This document shows, in pieces, positions 34,576-43,268 of a stretch of 64,000 nt of DNA (the first letter of the stretch is position 1; every line of letters starts with the position of its first letter). This DNA comes from Planctomycetota bacterium (GTDB lineage: Bacteria; Planctomycetota; UBA8108; UBA1146), in contig JAAZXB010000006.1 of the NCBI GenBank assembly GCA_014240375.1, forward strand, positions 1 through 64,000, given 5' to 3'. The notes below the pieces were generated by a model that worked only from the letters and a program-made list of their open reading frames with translations, was not told the origin of the DNA and made no database searches. The position numbers and the translations under genes were made by a program.

Positions 34576-36636
34576 ATGTATCGTATGAAATTTTACCCGC
34601 TTGTGATGCTGCTCCTGTTATTGCTTCCGGTTTTCGTAGATGCCGGAGGGACTCCGCTCTCCACTCGAAGGGTGGCCAGTGGTGTCAGCCGTCCGGTCTT
34701 GGTAACGGCTCCCACGGCAGATTTCGAACGATTGTTCATCGTCCAACAGCAGGGAACGATTCGAATCTACGACATGACCAGTGCTCAGATGATCTCGACA
34801 CCTTTTCTCGACATCAATTCGATCGTCGGCGGAGGGACCTCAGGAGCGGATGAGAGAGGATTGCTGGGATTGGCATTTCACCCCGAATACGCCAGCAACG
34901 GCTACTTCTATGTCTACTACACCAACAACTCATCAAACACGACGGTCGCTCGCTACTCGGTTTCCACCAACAATCCCAACGTGGCGAATCCATCCAGTGC
35001 TCAGATCGTGTTGACCCAGAACCAGCCCTACTCGAATCACAACGGCGGGATGATCGAGTTCAGCCCGGTCGACGGGTACCTGTATATCGGCCTTGGTGAT
35101 GGGGGAAGTGCCAATGATCCCCAGGGGAACGGGCAAAATATCAACACGCGCCTCGGCAAGATCCTGCGGATCGATGTCGATGGCGGCACCCCGTACTCGA
35201 TTCCTGCCGACAATCCATTTGCTGGCCCCGGAGCTCCGCTCGATGAGATCTGGGCGACGGGCCTGAGAAACCCGTGGAGATTTTCCTTCGACCGTCTCAC
35301 CGGTGATTTCTACATCGCAGATGTCGGGCAGTACAACTGGGAAGAGGTCAACATCCAGTCCGCCGCCTCGGTCGGTGGAGAGAATTACGGATGGCGCTGC
35401 ATGGAGGGGAACAACTGCACCGGCTTGTCCGGCTGCGCCTGTAATGCGGCTTCACTGACCGACCCCAAGCAGGTCTACAGCCATGGTAGTGGTTGCTCCA
35501 TCTCTGGTGGCAATGTGTACAGCGGCTGTGCCATGCCCGATATGCAAGGGTTGTACTTCTACGGCGACTGGTGTTCCAACCAGATCTGGTCCTTTCGGTG
35601 GACTGGATCGAGCGTGTCCGAGTACACCTCCCGTACCGCCGAACTGGATCCTCCCGGCTCCCAGAGCATCACCGGGATTGCTGGATTCGGCCAGGATGCA
35701 TATGGCGAGGTATACATCTGCGATTGGTCCGGAGGAGAGATCTTCAAGATCGTGCCGGCCAACATCGCCAGCCTCGATCTCAACAATAACTACATCGTGG
35801 ACTCCTGCGAGTGCGCCATCGGTAACACCACCGATTGCAACAACAACGGTGAACCGGACGCCTGCGACATCGCTGCTGGAATCGAAGTTGATTGCGATGG
35901 AGATTTGATTCCTGATTCCTGCCAGACTCCCAACACGGACTGCGATTCCAATGGTGTCGAGGATTCCTGTGACATCGATGCGGGTGCTGAGGATTGCGAC
36001 GGGGACGGTGTTCCCGATATCTGTCAGCTGGCGACCAACGACTGCGATGGCAGTGGTGTTCACGATGTCTGTGAGATTCAGAATGGCGTGCTGCTGGACT
36101 GTGACTTCGACAATGTCCCCGATATTTGTCAATTGGCAGCGGGCACTGCCGAAGATTGCAACAGCAATACGTTGCTCGACAGCTGCGAGATTGATATGGG
36201 CATTGCCGATGACTGCAATGGGAATGGCTCCATCGATGACTGCGAGATCGATGCCGGGTCCACGCCGGACTGTAATTCAAACAATTCTCCCGACAGTTGT
36301 GATATCGCAAATGGGTCCGCTACCGATTCGGATGGCAATGGTATTCCAGACGGTTGTGAATCGACGCTTTTCCGCAGAGGTGACACCAATACGGACGGAA
36401 TGGTGAACATTGCAGATGTGGTGAGAGCCCTTGGATTCCTGTTCAGTGGACAGCCAGATCCGACCTGTCTCTCGACCACGGACTGCAACGACGATGGGGT
36501 CATCGACATCTCCGATCCGGTGGCATTGCTCGGATACCTGTTCGGATCCTCGGCTTTGCCGGCTCCGGGGGAGTCCTGTGGGCTGGATCCCACGACCGAC
36601 GCGCTGAGTTGCATTTCCTACGATGCTTGTCCCTGA
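34576..36636 (+). CDS. Secreted PQQ-type glucose/sorbosone dehydrogenase with Cys/Asp repeats and dockerin-like tail
   Basis: A 686-residue exported protein. A signal peptide (LVMLLLLLLPVFVDA) is followed by a six-bladed GSDH propeller (about 25-400) with ERGLLGLAFHPEYASNGYFYV and TGLRNPWRFSFDRLTGDFYIADVG. Next come about twelve short units of the type DCNNNGEPDACDI and DCDGDGVPDICQL (about 415-595). A tail contains GDTNTDGMVNIADVVRALG and DCNDDGVIDISDPVALLGYL, a calcium-binding dockerin-like pair. The repeats look like EF-hand calcium sites stabilised by Cys. The dehydrogenase oxidises sugars with PQQ or is redox-inactive; the tail probably fixes it to the surface. ATG 34576 has AGAGG upstream. 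A terminator follows. Confidence 0.88.
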   Translation: MYRMKFYPLVMLLLLLLPVFVDAGGTPLSTRRVASGVSRPVLVTAPTADFERLFIVQQQGTIRIYDMTSAQMISTPFLDINSIVGGGTSGADERGLLGLAFHPEYASNGYFYVYYTNNSSNTTVARYSVSTNNPNVANPSSAQIVLTQNQPYSNHNGGMIEFSPVDGYLYIGLGDGGSANDPQGNGQNINTRLGKILRIDVDGGTPYSIPADNPFAGPGAPLDEIWATGLRNPWRFSFDRLTGDFYIADVGQYNWEEVNIQSAASVGGENYGWRCMEGNNCTGLSGCACNAASLTDPKQVYSHGSGCSISGGNVYSGCAMPDMQGLYFYGDWCSNQIWSFRWTGSSVSEYTSRTAELDPPGSQSITGIAGFGQDAYGEVYICDWSGGEIFKIVPANIASLDLNNNYIVDSCECAIGNTTDCNNNGEPDACDIAAGIEVDCDGDLIPDSCQTPNTDCDSNGVEDSCDIDAGAEDCDGDGVPDICQLATNDCDGSGVHDVCEIQNGVLLDCDFDNVPDICQLAAGTAEDCNSNTLLDSCEIDMGIADDCNGNGSIDDCEIDAGSTPDCNSNNSPDSCDIANGSATDSDGNGIPDGCESTLFRRGDTNTDGMVNIADVVRALGFLFSGQPDPTCLSTTDCNDDGVIDISDPVALLGYLFGSSALPAPGESCGLDPTTDALSCISYDACP

Positions 36637-36666
36637 ATCGATCCAGCCTCGAATTCAAGGAGTTTG

Positions 36667-36702
36667 CAGCAGGTGGTCTTGAAGACCGCCTGCTGTTTTT
36701 TC
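36667..36702 (+). terminator. Rho-independent terminator after the sugar dehydrogenase gene
   Basis: CAGCAGGTGGTCTT pairs with AAGACCGCCTGCTG (one mismatch) and is followed by six T residues. The stop codon lies about 30 bases upstream. Confidence 0.9.
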
Positions 36703-36788
36703 TTGCAGTATGATATCCTACTCTTGACTGCCACTGGCCAGAACCGTTCAAGGGAGTTGTCAAGGGGTGCATGCGGGAGGGCACAAGG

Positions 36789-38615
36789 ATGATCAAGTCG
36801 TTCCAGGGTCTGGCGATCTTCTTTGTTCTTCTGGCGATTGCTTCACTGGGCCCACTGCTTTATTTCCATCAGCAGTGGCTCATCGAGGGCCACGATTTCG
36901 CAGAGATCACCGCGAAACTCTCCAGCATCCGTGAAAATGTAGCGGAAGCCCACCTGTGGACAGAGGAACTGATCACAGGGGACGAAACCCAGAACCTATC
37001 AGAAGTGACGAGTCGATTTGAAGATGCACATAAAGCAGCCCTTGATTTTAAAACTGCACTTCCCGAGAAGGGTGGAGGAGTGATGGACTCGGTCGTTACT
37101 GGTGTCAGCATTCTCGCTCGCACCTCGCTTCTGCAGGAAACTCTGATCGATCTCGAGACAGCTGCCAACGAACGTCTCGGCGCTCGTTCGATCAGCGAGG
37201 CAGGTAGCGATAGTGATATCAAATTCGATTCCATCTACAAGAGAGTCCTTGAGAGCACCAGGCTCATCGAGAGAACCGTTCGCACTCAACAGGAAGACTC
37301 CTCTTCAAGGAATCTTCGAAATCATTACCTGACCCTGGTGGTCTGGATGGTGACGCTGGCCGCTACTTTTGTATTGTTGCTGCTATTCAAACAGCGGCAA
37401 TCCAGGAGTGAGTTGGAACAAAAAGTTCTGGAGGCTCGATTCCAGGAGGCACAAAAGCTCGAAAGTCTGGGAGTGCTGGCGGGAGGAATCGCACACGACT
37501 TCAATAATCTTTTGCAGGCAGTATCAGGGAATGCAAGCCTCATTCTTCATGAGGAAATACTGCCGGAACAGATTCGGGACCAGGTGAAGGAGATCGAGGT
37601 CGGTGCGATGAAGGCCTCTGATTTGACGAGCCAGATGCTTGCCTATGCCGGGAGGGGAAGGCAGAGCGAGAAGGTAATCCAGTTCGACAAACTGGTCGAG
37701 GAGATCACTTCCCTGGTTCGACTCTCGACACCGAAAACCATCGTGGTGAATTACTCTCTGAATGCGGGATTAGGCAGCATTCGATGTAATGAGACTCAAA
37801 TTCAGCAGGTGGTGATGAATCTGGTCATCAACGCTACGGAAGCTTCGATTCAGAGCCATCATGCGGTGGAAGTGAAGACCTATCTCAAAACTATCACGGC
37901 AGATGAACTGGACCCACCGAGAGGAGTTGGCCCCGAGTTGGAGGATGGGGAGTACGTCGTTTTTGAGGTCGAGGACCGTGGAACGGGGATGTCTGAGGAG
38001 TCTCAATCGCGCTGTTTTGAACCCTTCTATTCGACCAAGTTCACCGGGCGGGGGCTGGGCCTGGCAGCGGTGCTGGGTATTGTTCGTGCCCATGGTGGAG
38101 TGTTGGAACTGGAATCTGAACAGGGAGTGGGCACTTGTTTCAGAGCAATGATCCCCACTTGTGAGTGGGTGGAGCAGATTAATCCCACTCCTGAACAGCT
38201 CCAGGTCAGTGCGGGAGAAGGGCGCAGCGCGCTGGTGATCGATGACGATCCTATGGTGAGGAAGATCGTGGTGCGAATGCTGGAGCGTTTCGGTTATCTG
38301 GTCGACTCTGTAGATGATGGCGATCTCGGGGTCGAGGCGGTGAAACGTGCCAACGGAAGGTATCATGTGGTGATCATCGACATGGAGATGCCGGGTCGGA
38401 ATGGACTTGAGGTGGGGCGTGAAATCCACCAGAAGTGGAGCCATCTACCACTGATTCTCTCCAGTGGTTATGGGAGTGAACTGATTCAGCAATCGGGGCC
38501 ATTTCAGGCCTTCATCCAGAAGCCATACTCGTTGCAGGCTCTGACGCAAGTGGTCTCTTCGGTCGCTCTTCCGCTCGATGAATTCTCCGATCAATCGCAC
38601 GAACCACGATCCTGA
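36789..38615 (+). CDS. Hybrid sensor histidine kinase with C-terminal receiver domain
   Basis: A 608-residue membrane kinase. Helix 1 (6-26) and helix 2 (181-200) flank a periplasmic helical sensor of about 150 residues. Then come a coiled linker, the dimerisation domain with phospho-acceptor His236 in AGGIAHDFNNLLQ, and an ATPase domain with N-box VMNLVINATEA, G1 EDRGTGM and GRGLGLAAV. A receiver domain closes the protein, with SALVIDDDP acidic residues and the phospho-Asp in VVIIDMEMPG. No HPt or DNA-binding domain and no partner regulator gene adjoin it, so it probably phosphorylates an HPt elsewhere. ATG 36789 has GGAGGG upstream. It overlaps the convergent dihydroorotase gene by 25 bases. 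Confidence 0.9.
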   Translation: MIKSFQGLAIFFVLLAIASLGPLLYFHQQWLIEGHDFAEITAKLSSIRENVAEAHLWTEELITGDETQNLSEVTSRFEDAHKAALDFKTALPEKGGGVMDSVVTGVSILARTSLLQETLIDLETAANERLGARSISEAGSDSDIKFDSIYKRVLESTRLIERTVRTQQEDSSSRNLRNHYLTLVVWMVTLAATFVLLLLFKQRQSRSELEQKVLEARFQEAQKLESLGVLAGGIAHDFNNLLQAVSGNASLILHEEILPEQIRDQVKEIEVGAMKASDLTSQMLAYAGRGRQSEKVIQFDKLVEEITSLVRLSTPKTIVVNYSLNAGLGSIRCNETQIQQVVMNLVINATEASIQSHHAVEVKTYLKTITADELDPPRGVGPELEDGEYVVFEVEDRGTGMSEESQSRCFEPFYSTKFTGRGLGLAAVLGIVRAHGGVLELESEQGVGTCFRAMIPTCEWVEQINPTPEQLQVSAGEGRSALVIDDDPMVRKIVVRMLERFGYLVDSVDDGDLGVEAVKRANGRYHVVIIDMEMPGRNGLEVGREIHQKWSHLPLILSSGYGSELIQQSGPFQAFIQKPYSLQALTQVVSSVALPLDEFSDQSHEPRS

Positions 38616-39889
38616 GAGATGATTTCGATCGTCGTCGCGTCCCAGCGAACTCCTCGCAGAACGGTTTCGATGACCTTTCCAGGAAACTGGCGCCCCTCGT
38701 AGGGAGACCAGCCGGCGCGGCTACGGATCTCGCTCCCCTTCACCTCCCAGGGTTGCCGAACATCGAGGATCGATAAGGAGGCGACCGATCCCGGTTTGAG
38801 ATCACCCATCGTTCCCGCAAAGAAATTGGAAAAGATTCGAGCTGGCGTCACTGACGCTCGCTCGACGAGCACTGGCCAGGAGACCCCCTCTTTGGCCAGT
38901 TGACACAGGAATCCACCGAAGGTGTCGAGCAGCGGAACTCCCGAGACTCCGCGGGCATTTTCTTCTCTGGAGTGGGGAGCGTGATCGGTGGCGATGCAGT
39001 CGATGGAACCGCAGATGAGCCCCTCCAGAAGTGCATGGCGATCTCGTGGGCTGCGCAGGGGTGGATTCATCTGAAGCCAGTCCGAACGGTCGAACTGGTG
39101 ACGATTCTCTTCATCGAAAGAGAGGTGGTGAGGGGCGACCTCGGTGCTGACGCTCTGACCTTCTATTCGAGCCTGTTCGATCAGTGCGAGGCCGTCTGCA
39201 GTGGAAAGGTGTGCGATGTGTGGGTGGATTTCCAGCGTCTTGCAGATGGTCAGGATCGAACGGATCGCCTCGACCTCCGCCTCGGGTGGTCTCCGCTGCT
39301 CGTGGGTCGGGCGATCTGCGTGACGCTGCAGGATGGCAGGATCCTCGGCATGGAACATCACCAGTTGGCCACGGAAGGGATCGAGCACTTCGGCGACAGA
39401 AGAATCTCCCCACGAGTCGATCTCTCCCACGCTGGGGCCGAAGTAACACTTCCAGGGGATGTCATTGCGGAACGGCGTTCCGCCCCTTGAGAGCAGGCCG
39501 TAGAGCACCACATCGACCAGCGATTTCTCATCGGCGAGAAGTCGCTTCCGTTGATAGGATGCAGCATCGGAGGGTGGATCGGGGTTGTTTGGCATATCTC
39601 CCAGGAGTACGACCCCGCCGTGAATCGCCGCTTCACTGGCGCTTCTGTAGTCCTCCTTGTGTCTCTGAGATCCACCGGGATCGTCGCGGCAATGGACATG
39701 AATATCGATGAATCCTGGACAGACGATGACTCCTTCAGGCCAAACCACATCGGGTTGGCCGTCCAGATCTCCGCGTTCGAGGATGGTGCCTGTTCGATTA
39801 CAAATTCGAAGTCGTGACCGGGTGACCCCGCCAACATCAACGAGGTTTCCCTCGAGCATCCAGGTCGGGGAGGCAGTGGTATCTTCCAT
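38591..39889 (-). CDS. Dihydroorotase or related cyclic amidohydrolase
   Basis: A 432-residue amidohydrolase with metal ligands in CPGFIDIHVHCRDDPG, a Lys in WKCYFGPSVGE that could be the carbamylated bridge, HAEDPAI, HIAHLSTADG and DCIATDHAPHSREE. LQMNPPLRSPRDR and GVPLLDTFGGFL complete the dihydroorotase signature. It most likely closes carbamoyl-aspartate to dihydroorotate in pyrimidine synthesis, though hydantoinase-like relatives are not excluded. ATG 39889 is used; a TTG at 39895 with GGGAG upstream overlaps the stop of the FG-GAP gene (TTGA) and is equally possible. No other pyrimidine gene is nearby. Confidence 0.82.
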   Translation of the reverse strand: MEDTTASPTWMLEGNLVDVGGVTRSRLRICNRTGTILERGDLDGQPDVVWPEGVIVCPGFIDIHVHCRDDPGGSQRHKEDYRSASEAAIHGGVVLLGDMPNNPDPPSDAASYQRKRLLADEKSLVDVVLYGLLSRGGTPFRNDIPWKCYFGPSVGEIDSWGDSSVAEVLDPFRGQLVMFHAEDPAILQRHADRPTHEQRRPPEAEVEAIRSILTICKTLEIHPHIAHLSTADGLALIEQARIEGQSVSTEVAPHHLSFDEENRHQFDRSDWLQMNPPLRSPRDRHALLEGLICGSIDCIATDHAPHSREENARGVSGVPLLDTFGGFLCQLAKEGVSWPVLVERASVTPARIFSNFFAGTMGDLKPGSVASLSILDVRQPWEVKGSEIRSRAGWSPYEGRQFPGKVIETVLRGVRWDATTIEIISQDRGSCD

Positions 39890-39891
39890 CC

Positions 39892-42099
39892 TCAATCGGC
39901 TCCCTCGTTCGAGTCTTGTGGATAGATGATCAGGCGGTCGTGGACCAGAATGGCCACATCTTGCAGCCCATCTCCGTCGAAATCTTCGACCATCACGCGG
40001 CGCGGCTCGATGCCTCGTCCTCCACCTCGAAACAGTTTCTTTTCGAAGACCGGGAAACGAAGCACGCTGCTGAAGAGATCGTCTCCCCCTGCGAGAATCT
40101 CCAGTTCAGCTCGGACCCCATCCACCACGATCAGGTCGTCGACCCCGTCACCATTGAGATCTCCGCTGGCCATTTCAGTCGAGCGGCTATTTTCATGCTC
40201 ACTCCTGCGAGAGAAGAATTCGCTGGGGATCCAGTCCTGATCGGAGGGTCGAACCACTAGCAGCGCTCGATCGGTCAGCATCAGGATCTCGTCGAATCCA
40301 TCTCCATCCAGATCTGCGGAAGTCGCTTTCTTGACCTTCTGGAACGGCCCTTCGATCGAAGCATACACCGCTGATTCGTCGGCCAGATGAATCAATCCTT
40401 GACCGGCGTCGATGAGAGCCAGTTGGGCACGGTCATCGGCCAGCCGGATCGGTACTGCAGCTACCAACTTGGCGGAGCCGCCGGGAGCATCGATCTGCTG
40501 CTCTACCTGTGCTTTCAGTCCATCGATCGAGATGATGCGACAGCGCCCTTCCCGGGCGATCAGCAACTGGTCAGCGGAACCTCTCTGAACGTTGCCACCC
40601 GATTCGACGGTCGCAGGGATCTGGATCGAATCAAACCGATCGGATTGCAGGCGAAAAAATCTGGGAGTTTCAAATGGAATCTCCACCACGGTGATCTGAG
40701 TGCCGTTCGGCCCGGGAAAGAGGTGCAGGGCACTTGGTTCCCGATCGGACTCGAAAGTGGTCGAGACATCGCTCTCCAGTGGCCACTGGAGCAACTGATA
40801 GGTGCGAGTCTTTTCATCCCCGCGATGGAGGCTGACCAGCGGGAACTGTTCCCCGGCAGAGGCGATTGCGATCAGTGTCGAGATCTGCTCTCCCTCGAGC
40901 AGTGACGGGAAGGAAAAACCGCTCTGGTCGACGATGGACTTGCCGGCTCCTCCTTCCTCGGGGCTGGTGATGATCACCTCCTGATGATGGATCAGCAGCG
41001 ACTTTGGTTTCTTGAGAGTGGCGGAGGCGGAGCCTGGCGTGAGTCGTCCATTCCGGTTCCAGAAGGGTCTCAGCACCGATGACTGCGCATCGGAGATCAC
41101 TACATCCGGATCACCATCGCCGTCGATGTCTCCGACTGACAGCGAGCCGGATCCGATCCCTTTGGGGGAGAGAGGGAAGACTTCGGGAGCGGGAAGAATT
41201 TGACTTCCTCTGCCCCTTTCCATGCGAAGACCCCGCAGAACCGGGCGATGTTTGTCCGACATCATCAGCAGGTTCCCAGCGATGGTCGTGGCGAGCCCCA
41301 GTAATCGAGAATCTTCCGCTTCCAGCAGGATCTCGGAACTCCAACCGTCGGCAGATCCAGGGCGCACCCTCAGTGGGTGCAGTCGATCTGCGGAAGCACT
41401 GCTGACCGTCAGCAAGTCGGCCATTCCATCCCCATCGATGTCTGCGCGATGCAAGGAGATCGGATTGATTGCGGTTCCTGGTAACGTCTCGATCTCGGGT
41501 ACACCTGAGCGAGTCAGATTTCGAATCTCATGAACACCCTCCTTCGAAAGGATGCGGATCACCGTCTGTCCCTTCTCTCCCTCCTCGATGTCGATACTTC
41601 GGTCGCCGCGTGCAATCTCGCGAAGTCGAATCCGGAAATCGGATCGGAACCGATCGGGATCTGCAGATCCCCAGCGAATTTCGATTCGGTTGGCATCGGG
41701 ACAGCAAAGGATCAGATCCAACTGACCATCGCCATCGACATCGCCGGATCCAATCGCCTCGACCGAGGCGCGAACGGGAATCGAAGCTCGACTCCAGCCA
41801 TCGGGATCGACGAGGGTGTTGCCTCCTTCTCGGTGGATAAATCCGGTCACCTGTGGATCGCGCAGCAACTGGATCAACTCTCCCCGGTTGCCGTCCCACA
41901 CCACCAGGTCGATGTCGCCATCGCCGTCGAGATCTGCGGAGTGCCATGGCCCTCCAGCGGAGGAGAGGCGGAAGACCTGGAGATCGGAAAATCCAAAACT
42001 CCCATCGGCAGCCAGAGTAGTGGAGGGAAGTGCCCAGAGGGTGGCCAGAGCCAGGCAGATCTGAAGCCACGATCGGGTCATCGGTTCAACTTGGGCCAT
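39892..42099 (-). CDS. Exported FG-GAP/VCBS beta-propeller protein
   Basis: A 735-residue protein with a signal peptide (WLQICLALATLWALPSTTLAA) and at least seven calcium-binding blade motifs: DLDGDGDIDLVVWD, DVDGDGQLDLILC, DIDGDGMADLLTV, DIDGDGDPDVVISD, DLDGDGFDEILML, DLNGDGVDDLIVVD and DFDGDGLQDVAIL. These FG-GAP/VCBS repeats build integrin-like propellers involved in surface binding. AGGAGG precedes the ATG. Its stop overlaps a possible TTG start of the dihydroorotase gene, an odd pairing of a surface protein with a cytoplasmic enzyme. Confidence 0.88.
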   Translation of the reverse strand: MAQVEPMTRSWLQICLALATLWALPSTTLAADGSFGFSDLQVFRLSSAGGPWHSADLDGDGDIDLVVWDGNRGELIQLLRDPQVTGFIHREGGNTLVDPDGWSRASIPVRASVEAIGSGDVDGDGQLDLILCCPDANRIEIRWGSADPDRFRSDFRIRLREIARGDRSIDIEEGEKGQTVIRILSKEGVHEIRNLTRSGVPEIETLPGTAINPISLHRADIDGDGMADLLTVSSASADRLHPLRVRPGSADGWSSEILLEAEDSRLLGLATTIAGNLLMMSDKHRPVLRGLRMERGRGSQILPAPEVFPLSPKGIGSGSLSVGDIDGDGDPDVVISDAQSSVLRPFWNRNGRLTPGSASATLKKPKSLLIHHQEVIITSPEEGGAGKSIVDQSGFSFPSLLEGEQISTLIAIASAGEQFPLVSLHRGDEKTRTYQLLQWPLESDVSTTFESDREPSALHLFPGPNGTQITVVEIPFETPRFFRLQSDRFDSIQIPATVESGGNVQRGSADQLLIAREGRCRIISIDGLKAQVEQQIDAPGGSAKLVAAVPIRLADDRAQLALIDAGQGLIHLADESAVYASIEGPFQKVKKATSADLDGDGFDEILMLTDRALLVVRPSDQDWIPSEFFSRRSEHENSRSTEMASGDLNGDGVDDLIVVDGVRAELEILAGGDDLFSSVLRFPVFEKKLFRGGGRGIEPRRVMVEDFDGDGLQDVAILVHDRLIIYPQDSNEGAD

Positions 42100-42256
42100 G
42101 ATAATCCTCCTGAATGTCGTTCAGAAATACTCCCGGGTTGACATGTAGATCCTTGCAGAACATCTCGCAACAGATCAATATGCCAGATCACGGAATGGTA
42201 GTCACTATCGGTAATGAGTAGAACCCCTGAGGGATTACATTTAGAGGAGAAACCAC

Positions 42257-43216
42257 ATGATTTCCTGGATCCTCGCCCTGCTCACTTCCATCGTTGCGGT
42301 TCAGTCTCCGCCTTCTTCTGTGGATGGACCCGTCTCCAAGGTCCAGCGCGAACGGATCGAACTGGTCGGAGGAAATCACCTTTCAGGTACCGTCATCAAA
42401 CAGGACGATGAGAAGATGTTTGTCGATATCGGTCCGACCATCATCCAGATCCCACTCAATTCGGTGATTTCTAGACGGGCGCTTACCGATTCGGGTGAAG
42501 TGGTCGAATCGTTGGATTCCCAGAGTGTCTATCAGGTCGGACCTGGGATCCCCTTGCCACTGCAGGAAGCGGAAAATCATGCCCGCGGTTCAGTGGTCCG
42601 GGTGATGGCCGGAGGTGGCCTCGGTAGCGGATTCATCATCAATGATGACGGTTTGGTGATCACCAATGTTCATGTGGTCGAAGGCGAACGAGATCTTCAA
42701 TTGACCCTCTATCTCGATGATGCCGAGGGAGGTGCTCGTAAGGAGCAGATTGAAAATGTCGAGATCGTCGCTCTCAATCCGTTCCTCGATCTGGCTCTAC
42801 TACGCATCCCGGATGCCAAGAATCTGCAGTTGAAACCGGTCAAGTTCGCCGCGACCGGCTCCTTCGAACGGAGCCAGAAGGTGTTTGCCGTCGGCACACC
42901 TCGGGGATTCGAGAGAACCGTCAGCGAGGGCATCATCTCCGATCCTTACCGGTCCTTCGAGGGTCAGGTCTACATTCAAACCACCACACCGATCAATCCT
43001 GGAAATTCCGGTGGGGCACTCTTCAATGAAGCGGGAGAGGTGATCGGGGTCACGAATATGAAAATCCTTCAGTCTGAGGGATTAAATTTTGCAATTCCTC
43101 TCGATCAGGTCAAGTTTTTCATAGATCGTAGGGATGCGTTTCTCTTTGACGAGAGCCAACCGAATACGGGTGTGCGTTACTTGCCGCCACCAAGAAAAAA
43201 CCAACCTGGAGCTTGA
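42257..43216 (+). CDS. Trypsin-like S1C serine protease without PDZ domain
   Basis: A 319-residue exported protease. A signal segment (SWILALLTSIVAVQ) and a Lys/Glu-rich region of about 80 residues precede the protease domain. The triad is complete: H139 in VITNVHVV, D178 in PFLDLALLRI and S251 in INPGNSGGAL. The oxyanion and loop motifs RSQKVFAVGTPRGFERTVSEGIIS and LNFAIPL are HtrA/DegP-like. Unlike DegP it ends about 30 residues after the protease domain with no PDZ. The N-terminal LVGGNHLSGTVIKQDDEKMFVDIG resembles an SH3-like strand set. The next gene starts 52 bases downstream, so they may be co-expressed. Confidence 0.9.
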   Translation: MISWILALLTSIVAVQSPPSSVDGPVSKVQRERIELVGGNHLSGTVIKQDDEKMFVDIGPTIIQIPLNSVISRRALTDSGEVVESLDSQSVYQVGPGIPLPLQEAENHARGSVVRVMAGGGLGSGFIINDDGLVITNVHVVEGERDLQLTLYLDDAEGGARKEQIENVEIVALNPFLDLALLRIPDAKNLQLKPVKFAATGSFERSQKVFAVGTPRGFERTVSEGIISDPYRSFEGQVYIQTTTPINPGNSGGALFNEAGEVIGVTNMKILQSEGLNFAIPLDQVKFFIDRRDAFLFDESQPNTGVRYLPPPRKNQPGA

Positions 43217-43268
43217 CCCGCAAACTCCGGTAACCGATGCGGGAAACTCCGCGGAAGGAGATACCGAA

